DNA of 64,000 nucleotides, from NCBI RefSeq assembly GCF_900110065.1, contig NZ_FOCI01000007.1:98742-162741 (forward strand). The letters are read 5' to 3'. Shown piece after piece: positions 1 through 6,958 of this stretch; the stretch's first letter is position 1; every line of letters starts with the position of its first letter. The DNA is from Loktanella fryxellensis. Its GTDB lineage: Bacteria; Pseudomonadota; Alphaproteobacteria; Rhodobacterales; Rhodobacteraceae. The notes under the pieces are model-generated. The model did not search any database. It saw only the letters and a program-made list of their open reading frames with translations, and was not told the DNA's origin. The position numbers and the translations under genes are program-made.

Positions 1-1089
1 GGGTTTGAACGTCATCGTCACCACGTAGCCGTCCGGCGTGCTGTCGCGTTCGACCTGCGCACCGATCTGCTGGGCCGAGGCATCCATGATCCGCAGGCCG
101 AGGCTGGTGAGCGGATCGCGGGCCGCACCAGCGTGTGCCGTGCCGATGCCGTTGTCACGGCAGACCATCTGCACTTCGCCCAGCGGAGTATAGGCGAGCG
201 ACACCGTGATCTCGCCGGGGCGGTCATCGGGAAAGGCGTGCTTGATCGCGTTCGCCACGCATTCGGAAGCGACCACGGCCAGCGCCGTCGCCTCTGGTGA
301 CGCGAGTTCGAAGGCCGCGATGTCGGTGCGCACCTTGATGTGGTCCGGGCAGGTCGCAGCCAGATGCTGCAGCACCCCGCCCATGAAGGGTTTCATGTTC
401 ACCTGCGCGATGCTGCTGGACTGGTGCAGTTCCTTGTGCAGCGCCACGATCGCCGTCACCCGCCGTTCGATCGCGGCAAAGGCGGTCAGCGCGTCGGGAT
501 CCTTGATCTTGCTGGCATAGAGCCGCAGGACCGACTGCACGGTTTGGAGCGAGTTCTTGACCCTGTGATCCATTTCGCCGCGCAGGATGTCCTGATTGCG
601 CAGGGTGCGGCGCAATTCGAGCTGCGTCATCACCTGACGGGCCAGCGTGCGCAGGGTCTGGCGCTGCAGCTCGTTCAGGGTGCGCGGCTTGTCGTCGAGC
701 ACGCACAGGGTGCCGATGGGCATGCCGTTGGGCGCGCGCAACTGGACGCCCGCATAGAACCGCACGCCGAGGCCGATCACGACCACCTCGTTGTCGGCGG
801 TGCGGTCATCCAGATGGGTGTCGGGAATTTCCAGCAGGTCGTTCTGCAGCAGGGCATGGGCGCAGATCGCCAGATCGCGCGCGTTGGACGTCAGCGCCGT
901 CCCTTCGGACGCGAGGAACCGCTGCTGCGTCTCGTCGATCAGCGTCACGAGGGCAAAGCGCGTCTCGCAGATGCTGGCCGCAAGGGCGGCGATGTCGTCG
1001 AAGTCCGACTCCGCCGCAGCGTCCGGCGCGGCGTAATCCGCCAGCGTCTGCAGGCGTTCGGGTTCCAACGGGTGATGTGACGCGCGCAT
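1..1089 (-). CDS. GAF-domain sensor histidine kinase, HisKA_2/HWE type (3' end outside window)
   Basis: The first 363 residues are visible; the C-terminus lies beyond position 1. No membrane segment is seen, so the protein is probably cytoplasmic. Residues about 15-160 resemble a GAF sensor domain (for example AICAHALLQ and GTLCVLDD). They are followed by a HisKA_2 dimerisation helix with the phospho-accepting box EMDHRVKNSLQ (His about 175) and then an ATPase domain with the N-box-like SECVANAIKHAF and a G-box DNGIGT. This family often phosphorylates PhyR-type or single-domain receivers in alphaproteobacteria. Because a PhyR locus lies 60 kb away in the same window it could feed the general stress response, but that is inference. 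Start ATG at 1089 is preceded by GGAACGGAACCC. Confidence 0.85.
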   Translation of the reverse strand, partial: MRASHHPLEPERLQTLADYAAPDAAAESDFDDIAALAASICETRFALVTLIDETQQRFLASEGTALTSNARDLAICAHALLQNDLLEIPDTHLDDRTADNEVVVIGLGVRFYAGVQLRAPNGMPIGTLCVLDDKPRTLNELQRQTLRTLARQVMTQLELRRTLRNQDILRGEMDHRVKNSLQTVQSVLRLYASKIKDPDALTAFAAIERRVTAIVALHKELHQSSSIAQVNMKPFMGGVLQHLAATCPDHIKVRTDIAAFELASPEATALAVVASECVANAIKHAFPDDRPGEITVSLAYTPLGEVQMVCRDNGIGTAHAGAARDPLTSLGLRIMDASAQQIGAQVERDSTPDGYVVTMTFKP

Positions 1090-1128
1090 GGGTTCCGTTC
1101 CAAGTGCCGATGATGTCGGCGGTGTCCT

Positions 1129-1146
1129 CTATGTCATCCGACATAG
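1129..1146. promoter_or_regulatory. 7-bp inverted repeat upstream of the sensor kinase
   Basis: CTATGTC-N4-GACATAG is a perfect inverted repeat, 40 bp upstream of the kinase start and downstream of the gabD stop. It could be an operator for the kinase gene or a short RNA hairpin. There is no T-tract, so a terminator is less likely. The binding protein is unknown. Confidence 0.35.
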
Positions 1147-1223
1147 GCTGTTGCAATGCCGCAACGGCAACACCGCCCGCACCGCTGGCGGATACGGACC
1201 GGTTGTCGCCCTGTCGTATGGCG

Positions 1224-2702
1224 TCAGACGCTGGTGCAGATGTATTTCATCTCGGTATAGTCGTCGATGCCGTGGTGGCTGCCTTCGCGGCCCAGACCGG
1301 ATTGCTTGACGCCGCCGAAGGGGGCGACCTCGGTGCTGATCAATCCCGTGTTCACGCCGACGATGCCGTATTCCAGCGCCTCCTGCACCTTGTAGACCCG
1401 CTTGAGGTCGCTGGCATAGAAGTAGGCGGCGAGACCGAAGATCGTGTCGTTCGCCATCGCGATCACCTCGTCCTCATCCTCGAACATGAAGAGCGGCGCG
1501 AAGGGACCGAAGGTTTCCTCTTTCGCCACCTTCATGTCCTGCGTGGCACCGGTGACGATGGTGGGCTGAAAGAACTGCCCGCCCAGCGCGTGCGCCTCGC
1601 CGCCCGAGAGCAACTTGGCACCCTTGGACAGGGCGTCGGACAAATGATCGCGCACCTTGTCCATCGCCGCGGGTTCGATCAGCGGGCCAAGGTCGGTGCC
1701 TGCGGTCAGGCCGTCGCCTACGGTCAGCTTTTCGACCGCGACCTTCAGTTTGGCGGCGAAGGCGTCGTAGACGCCCTTCTGCACATAGATGCGGTTTGCG
1801 CACACGCAGGTCTGGCCGTTGTTGCGGAACTTGCAGGCGATGGCCCCTTCGACCGCCGCGTCGATGTCGGCGTCGTCGAACACGATGAAGGGTGCGTTGC
1901 CGCCCAGTTCCATGCTGCATTTCATCACCTGATCGGCGGCTTGCCGCAGCAGGATGCGACCGACCTCGGTGCTGCCGGTGAAGGTCAGCTTGCGCACGAC
2001 CGGGTTCTCGCAGAACTCCTTGCCTGCCTCCGATGCAGACGACGAGGTGACGACCGAGAACACGCCGGGGGGCACGCCGGCCTCTTCCGCCAGCTTGCCC
2101 ATGGCAAGCGCCGACAGCGGCGTCAGTGACGCAGGCCGCGCGACGAAGCCGCAGCCGACGGCCAGCGCGGGTGCCACCTTGCGGGCGATCATGGCGTTGG
2201 GAAAGTTCCACGGCGTGATGGCCGCGGCGACGCCGATGGGCTGCTTGATGACCATGATGCGCTTGTCCGGGCCGTGGCCGGGGATCGTCTCGCCATAGAC
2301 GCGCTTGGCCTCTTCGCCGAACCATTCGATGAAGCTGGCACCATAGGCAACCTCGCCACGGCTTTCGGTCAGGGGCTTGCCCTGCTCGGCGGTCATGATG
2401 ATCGCCAGATCCTCCTGATGCTGCATCATCAGGTCGAACCATTTGCGCATGACCTGCGCGCGCGCCTTGCCGGTCTGCGCGGCCCACGCCTTGCGGGTGG
2501 TGTCGGCCACGGCGATGGCGTCGCGGATCTCCGCGCGGCTCAGGTCCGGGACGGTGGCGATCACGTCGCCGCGTGCCGGGTTCACCACGTCGATGGTCTT
2601 GCCCGACGCCGCGTCGACCCATTTGCCGCCGACATAGGCCTGTTGGCACAGCAGGTCGGGGCGAGAGAGCTGGCTGGCAAGGTCCGTGGTCTGGTCGAGC
2701 AT
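1224..2702 (-). CDS. gabD: NAD(P)-dependent succinate-semialdehyde dehydrogenase
   Basis: At 492 residues this is a full-length aldehyde dehydrogenase of the GabD type, oxidising succinate semialdehyde to succinate in GABA and putrescine breakdown. The general base Glu sits in MELGGNAPF (E265) and the catalytic Cys in NNGQTC (C299); FTGSTEVG and TPWNFP are also present. One oddity: the cofactor-site motif usually written VLKPAS reads VARPAS, so the conserved Lys is Arg (R189), which may affect NADP preference. No GABA transaminase gene adjoins it; the gene is monocistronic between a kinase and a divergent hydrolase. The GabD subfamily assignment is strong by overall sequence, but substrate is not proven. 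Confidence 0.88.
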   Translation of the reverse strand: MLDQTTDLASQLSRPDLLCQQAYVGGKWVDAASGKTIDVVNPARGDVIATVPDLSRAEIRDAIAVADTTRKAWAAQTGKARAQVMRKWFDLMMQHQEDLAIIMTAEQGKPLTESRGEVAYGASFIEWFGEEAKRVYGETIPGHGPDKRIMVIKQPIGVAAAITPWNFPNAMIARKVAPALAVGCGFVARPASLTPLSALAMGKLAEEAGVPPGVFSVVTSSSASEAGKEFCENPVVRKLTFTGSTEVGRILLRQAADQVMKCSMELGGNAPFIVFDDADIDAAVEGAIACKFRNNGQTCVCANRIYVQKGVYDAFAAKLKVAVEKLTVGDGLTAGTDLGPLIEPAAMDKVRDHLSDALSKGAKLLSGGEAHALGGQFFQPTIVTGATQDMKVAKEETFGPFAPLFMFEDEDEVIAMANDTIFGLAAYFYASDLKRVYKVQEALEYGIVGVNTGLISTEVAPFGGVKQSGLGREGSHHGIDDYTEMKYICTSV

Positions 2703-2770
2703 GGCGATCTCCGGTGTTCGGGGCTAAGTCTGGGGCGGTATATATGGCGGGTGTGTGAAAGGGAAACCGG

Positions 2771-3550
2771 ATGGATCTGGACGATGCCTATGCGAACGGG
2801 CCGCATATTCCCGGGGCCGACGGCTTTGCACCGATGTGGCGGACAAAGGCGGCCGCGTTCCGGGCGGCGGTGCCGGGGGCGCTGAACGAACGGTATGGGG
2901 ATCGCGCGCGCGAAGTCTATGACCTGTTCGCGCCGCAGGGTGCAACACGCGGTACGGTGATTTTCGTGCATGGCGGCTATTGGCGCAGCACGGACAAGGA
3001 TCTGTGGACCCATCTGGCGGCGGGTCCGCTGGCGCGCGGCTGGCGTGTGGCTGTGGTGGATTACGACCTGTGCCCGGACGTGGGCATCCCGCAGATCACG
3101 CAGCAGATCGCGGCGGCGACAGGCGTGATCGCGGACCGCTGTCCCGGCCCGCTGCGACTGACGGGGCATTCGGCTGGCGGGCATCTGGTGGCGCGGATGC
3201 TGGACCCTGCGGTCGCGGGCGCGTGGCTGGGGCGGGTGACGGGCGTGGTGCCGATTTCGCCGTTGTCGGACTTGGAGCCGTTCCTGCGGACCAGCATGAA
3301 CGCTGATTTCGGGCTGGATGCGGCAGCCGCGCGTGCGGAAAGCCCGCTGTATCAATCAGTGCCGGACGTGCCCGTCACAGTCTGGGTCGGCGGTGCGGAA
3401 CGGCCAGCGTTCCTCGATCAGGCGCGGTGGCTGGGCGAGGCGTGGGGCTGCCCCGTCGTCGTGCGCCCCGGGCGCCATCATTTCGATATCATCGCGGGGC
3501 TGGAGGATGCCGGTTCGGATCTGACCGGCGCGGTCGTCGGGGCCGACTGA
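2771..3550 (+). CDS. alpha/beta hydrolase, kynurenine-formamidase-like
   Basis: This 259-residue cytoplasmic alpha/beta hydrolase has the oxyanion motif HGGYW (about residues 66-70) and the nucleophile elbow GHSAGG. The His of the triad is probably in RHHFD near the C-terminus. The HGGYW plus GHSAGG pair and the length fit the arylformamidase/esterase branch that hydrolyses N-formylkynurenine in tryptophan breakdown. However, no other kyn gene is near, so a general esterase is possible. It is divergent from gabD with a 68-bp gap that must hold both promoters. Confidence 0.75.
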   Translation: MDLDDAYANGPHIPGADGFAPMWRTKAAAFRAAVPGALNERYGDRAREVYDLFAPQGATRGTVIFVHGGYWRSTDKDLWTHLAAGPLARGWRVAVVDYDLCPDVGIPQITQQIAAATGVIADRCPGPLRLTGHSAGGHLVARMLDPAVAGAWLGRVTGVVPISPLSDLEPFLRTSMNADFGLDAAAARAESPLYQSVPDVPVTVWVGGAERPAFLDQARWLGEAWGCPVVVRPGRHHFDIIAGLEDAGSDLTGAVVGAD

Positions 3551-3663
3551 TCCGCGCAATGCGTGGACCGGTGGGCGTGGCGCCGCCGGCCGGTCCTCGG
3601 ACCAGTGGCGAACCAACCGACGCCGCCCGGGGATACCAGTAACGTGAACAAGGGCCGGGGCGC

Positions 3664-4629
3664 CTAGCCGTGACGGCTGCGATAGGTCGGCAGCAGGTCG
3701 GTCGGATCGGGCGTCGCGTGATAGACGCCACGGGCGATGGCGCGGGCCATGCAGGTGGCCGCGGCGTGGCCGAGCCAGGCAAGGTCGTCACAGACCGCAT
3801 CGCCATGCGACAGCGCGAAGATCAGGTCGCCGTCGAAGGGCGTATGGCTGGGCACCAGCGCCCGGGCAAAGCCGTCGTGGGCTGCGGTGGCAAGACGGGT
3901 GCAGTCAGCCTTGGACAGACGCGCGTTGGTGGCGACGATGCCGAGGGTGGTGTTGTGTGCGCCGCCCTTCATCGGGGGGCGGCTTGTGGGATAGGCGCTG
4001 GCGGTGCCGTGACCGCCATACTCGCCATCCTCCTCCCACGGTGCGGCCCAGAAATGCGGCCCGTCGCCGACTGTGGCCGACCCCAGCGCATTGATGGCGA
4101 CCATGGCGGCAACTACGACGCCGCCGGGCAGGTGCAGGGCGGCATGGCCGAGGCCGCCCTTGAGGGTCGCGGTCGTCGCCCCGTATCCCGCGCCGACGCT
4201 GCCTTCGGTTGGGGTGGTGGTCGCGGCAGCAAGTGCCGCACGACCGAGTGCGGCGTAGGGGTTGGCGGTCCACCCCTTGTCGCCGCCGTTGAGCAGGTCG
4301 AACAGGATCGCCGACGGCACGATCGGCACGCGTTGGTCGCCCACCGCGAACCCGCGCCCCCGCAGGCGCAAGGCATCGGCGACGCCGGACGCCGCATCGA
4401 GGCCGAAGGCCGATCCGCCCGCAAGCACGAGCGCATCGACACGGTCGACCATTCGGTCGGGGGCCAGCAGGTCGGTTTCGCGCGTGCCCGGTGCGCCACC
4501 CATCACATGCACGCCGCAGACAAAGGGGGCATCGGCGGTCAGCACGGTGACGCCGGATTTCAGCGCCGCATCATGGGCGTGTCCGACGATCAGTCCGGGC
4601 ACGGCAGTGATCAGTGGGCCATCGGTCAT
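3664..4629 (-). CDS. P1 family peptidase (DmpA/ArgJ-like L-aminopeptidase/D-esterase)
   Basis: This 321-residue protein belongs to the DmpA/P1 Ntn-hydrolase family. Family hallmarks visible are VGHAHD near the N-terminus, the glycine-rich GGSAFGLDAA, and the self-cleavage region HNTTLGIVATNA. In that region the precursor is normally cut to expose a Ser or Thr nucleophile, here probably Thr. Family members hydrolyse N-terminal residues of peptides, beta-peptides or amides. It shares a 4-bp ATGA overlap with the upstream small gene, so the two are translationally coupled. The natural substrate is unknown. Confidence 0.82.
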   Translation of the reverse strand: MTDGPLITAVPGLIVGHAHDAALKSGVTVLTADAPFVCGVHVMGGAPGTRETDLLAPDRMVDRVDALVLAGGSAFGLDAASGVADALRLRGRGFAVGDQRVPIVPSAILFDLLNGGDKGWTANPYAALGRAALAAATTTPTEGSVGAGYGATTATLKGGLGHAALHLPGGVVVAAMVAINALGSATVGDGPHFWAAPWEEDGEYGGHGTASAYPTSRPPMKGGAHNTTLGIVATNARLSKADCTRLATAAHDGFARALVPSHTPFDGDLIFALSHGDAVCDDLAWLGHAAATCMARAIARGVYHATPDPTDLLPTYRSRHG

Positions 4630-5096
4630 ACTGCGACGGTCACGGGCCCGAGATAGGTCAGCGTCGCCGTATCGTCCAAGGTGTAGGACAGGCCGTGAAA
4701 GGCATTCTCGGTCACTACGATCAGCGTGTCGTCGCCGGCAAGGCGCAACAGGATGTCGTCCGCCTCGGACGGGGGCAGAAATTCCTGCAGGCGTGCCAGA
4801 ATGTCGCCGTGGATGACCTCCACCTCGCTTTCGTCGATGAATGCGCCGTCGAGTTCCCGTGTCAGGCGGCTGGGCTGATCCGTCCCCGGCGGCGCGGCGC
4901 AGAAGGCATCGGCGGCGGCGCGATCGTCGAAGTTCGCACTGAAGAGATGGAGTTGCAGCGATCCGTCGTCCTGTCGCACGGGCACGTGCGGATCATCGGT
5001 CTGCAGGCTCTCGGATGGAATGAGCAGTCGTGCATCCCGCAGGCCGCGTCGCGCCGCGTAGCGCAACAGACGGTTCATCAGCCCTACCAGGTTCAT
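4626..5096 (-). CDS. hypothetical protein, coupled to the P1 peptidase
   Basis: This 156-residue protein is not recognised. It is acidic, without membrane segments or cysteine clusters. It begins with a basic stretch (NRLLRYAARRGLRDARLL) and continues as an alternating beta/alpha region. Start ATG 5096 is chosen because GGGGAGAG stands directly upstream; an open frame continues further upstream but crosses the divergent promoter region. It overlaps the P1 peptidase by four bases (ATGA), which suggests a shared function or co-regulation. Confidence 0.7.
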   Translation of the reverse strand: MNLVGLMNRLLRYAARRGLRDARLLIPSESLQTDDPHVPVRQDDGSLQLHLFSANFDDRAAADAFCAAPPGTDQPSRLTRELDGAFIDESEVEVIHGDILARLQEFLPPSEADDILLRLAGDDTLIVVTENAFHGLSYTLDDTATLTYLGPVTVAV

Positions 5097-5336
5097 GGTC
5101 TCTCCCCATCGCGGTGTGCGGTGCACCCGCTCGGGGTACCATTTGCGATAGTGTAGAACGCGGGTTGCGGCGGAACAAAGGTCGGGAGAAGGCGGAAGAT
5201 GGTCGGCGCCACAAGGGGGGCACCGCTGCAACACAAGGGTCGTGGCAGGACGTGCGCGGCCTTGCTGACGGGCCCGTGCATTGTCATTTCCGGTCAGGCT
5301 GCTAGGTAGCCAATGACTCTTGAATGGTGCTGCCCG

Positions 5337-6164
5337 ATGAACATGCCTGCCACTCCCTCTCTTGCCCCGTCGGGCCATCTGACGCGCCGGTCGTTCGGTG
5401 CGCTTCTGCTTGCCACGTCGGCCGCCGCTTGCGCACCGCAGGTTCCGGAAAGCGCGCCGGTGGCGGTCGCACCCGACTGGTTGCCCGAATACGCACCGCT
5501 GCGCGATGCCGGCTACGACCTGCCGGCGATCCCGTTGCAGTTTACGCAGGGCATCAACCGCCGGATGGAAGGCATCTACACGGGCGAAGCGCCTCCGGGG
5601 TCCATCGACGTCGATCCCTACGCCAAGTTCCTCTACCACGTGAAGCTTGACGGAACCGCGACGCGGTATCCCGTCGGTGTCGGACGGCAGGGGCGGACCC
5701 TGTCGGGTCTGGCCACCATCCAAGACAAGCGGGCATGGCCGGGCTGGACACCGACGGCGAACATGCTGCGGACCGAGCCGGAGGTGTACGGCGGTTTCCG
5801 GAACGGCGTGCCCGGTGGCCTGCGCAGCCCGCTTGGTGCACGCGCGCTCTATATCCACCGCAACGGGCGCGACACCTACTACCGTGTCCACGGCACCAAC
5901 GATCTGCCGAGCATCGGCAATTCCGGGTCTGCCGGCTGCATCCGTCTGTTCAACCAGGATATCATCCACCTGTTCAACAACGTCGATCTGCCGATGACCA
6001 TCAACATCCGCTCGGAGGTCGAATCGCTGCGGGTCGATCCGGAAAACTACAATCGCGGCGTCGAGCTGCCTCCGACGATCATCAGCGCAGACGAGTTGCT
6101 GAACTCGGAAGCGGTCGCCAGCGATCGCGCACCCGACCTGTCGCAACTGGCAAGCAATTTCTGA
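5337..6164 (+). CDS. L,D-transpeptidase (YkuD domain), exported
   Basis: This 275-residue periplasmic enzyme would cross-link peptidoglycan or attach proteins to it. The N-terminus has a twin-arginine-like TRRSFGALLLATSAAAC, with the hydrophobic run ending in a lipobox-like SAAAC, so it may be a Tat-exported lipoprotein. The YkuD catalytic region contains HGTNDLPSIGNSGSAGCIRL, with the catalytic His and Cys of the family's H-x(n)-S-x-G-C pattern. A long N-terminal segment with PYAKFLYHVK precedes it. An in-frame ATG at 5313 is possible, but 5337 places the basic n-region correctly. Neither start has a clear ribosome site. Confidence 0.85.
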   Translation: MNMPATPSLAPSGHLTRRSFGALLLATSAAACAPQVPESAPVAVAPDWLPEYAPLRDAGYDLPAIPLQFTQGINRRMEGIYTGEAPPGSIDVDPYAKFLYHVKLDGTATRYPVGVGRQGRTLSGLATIQDKRAWPGWTPTANMLRTEPEVYGGFRNGVPGGLRSPLGARALYIHRNGRDTYYRVHGTNDLPSIGNSGSAGCIRLFNQDIIHLFNNVDLPMTINIRSEVESLRVDPENYNRGVELPPTIISADELLNSEAVASDRAPDLSQLASNF

Positions 6165-6211
6165 AGCAGGGTGGGGCTGTCCCCACCGGTCGATATGATG
6201 GCGGTGGTGTG

Positions 6212-6889
6212 ATGCGATTTCTGGCGTTCGTGTTCAGGGCCTTGCCGCTGATCCTGTTCGGGTTGGTGCTGCATTACGCCCTGCCGCAGCACGATGTCGT
6301 GCGGGTCACGTCGACCGAGGTGATCCGCACCGATCTGGGGCCGATCAACCAGTTCTTCTATGCACGCGGCGATGCGGGCAGCGCCGCGCAGGCCAGCCGC
6401 GACCTGCGCCTGATCAGCACGCAAAAGCAGCAGACATGGCTGCTGGGGTTCGTCCAACGCGACACGACCGAGACGATGGTCTATCGCAACGAGGACACCG
6501 GCTGGATCTGGCCGCCCTATTTCAAGTTCGACAGCGCCGACCTGCAGGCCGAGGCAGCCGCCGCCGCCCGCAGCGACGGCTGGTATGCGATTACGCATTA
6601 CGGCTGGCGGATCAATCTGGCGTCGATCTATCCCAATGCCGTCTCGATTCGACCCGTGGCCGGGCCCGATGCGGTGATCTGGCCGTGGTTCAACATCGCC
6701 TTCTTCGTGTTTGCCCTTCTCACCTTCGTCCTGGGCCGCAGCGCGTGGGTCAGATTGCGCGAGCGGCTGTTCGATCCGACGCTGGATGCGGTCGGCGACC
6801 GTATGGATCTGGCCGAGGCGCGCATGGATGCGCGCCGCGCCCGCATGCGGCGGTGGTTCGGCGGCAAGGGCCCCGGCGACCACATCTGA
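6212..6889 (+). CDS. DUF1523 family membrane protein
   Basis: This 225-residue protein has an N-terminal membrane anchor (about residues 3-22) and a second hydrophobic segment near residues 150-173 (FNIAFFVFALLTFVLG). A basic, Arg-rich C-terminal tail follows. The HYALPQHDVVRVTSTEV start and the YRNEDTGWIWPPYFKFDS block match DUF1523, as I remember it a family largely restricted to Rhodobacteraceae and of unknown function. Start ATG 6212 is the first to preserve the membrane anchor. It follows the L,D-transpeptidase by 47 bp and may be co-transcribed. Confidence 0.78.
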   Translation: MRFLAFVFRALPLILFGLVLHYALPQHDVVRVTSTEVIRTDLGPINQFFYARGDAGSAAQASRDLRLISTQKQQTWLLGFVQRDTTETMVYRNEDTGWIWPPYFKFDSADLQAEAAAAARSDGWYAITHYGWRINLASIYPNAVSIRPVAGPDAVIWPWFNIAFFVFALLTFVLGRSAWVRLRERLFDPTLDAVGDRMDLAEARMDARRARMRRWFGGKGPGDHI

Positions 6890-6902
6890 CGCGAGCGTCG
6901 AA

Positions 6903-6958
6903 GGGGGGCCAGCCCCCCGGCTGCGCCGCCCCCCGGGATATTTTAGACCAGAAGAAGG
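6903..6958 (-). repeat. intergenic GC-hairpin element, copy 1
   Basis: It sits between the convergent DUF1523 and aldehyde dehydrogenase genes. It consists of GGGGGG-CCAG-CCCCCC, a second GC-rich stem, then CCCCCCGGGATATTTTAG running to the minus-strand stop codon. A related copy lies at 52285-52346 in the same position relative to a minus-strand stop codon. Such elements are common after genes in Rhodobacteraceae and probably act in termination or mRNA end protection. Confidence 0.6.
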
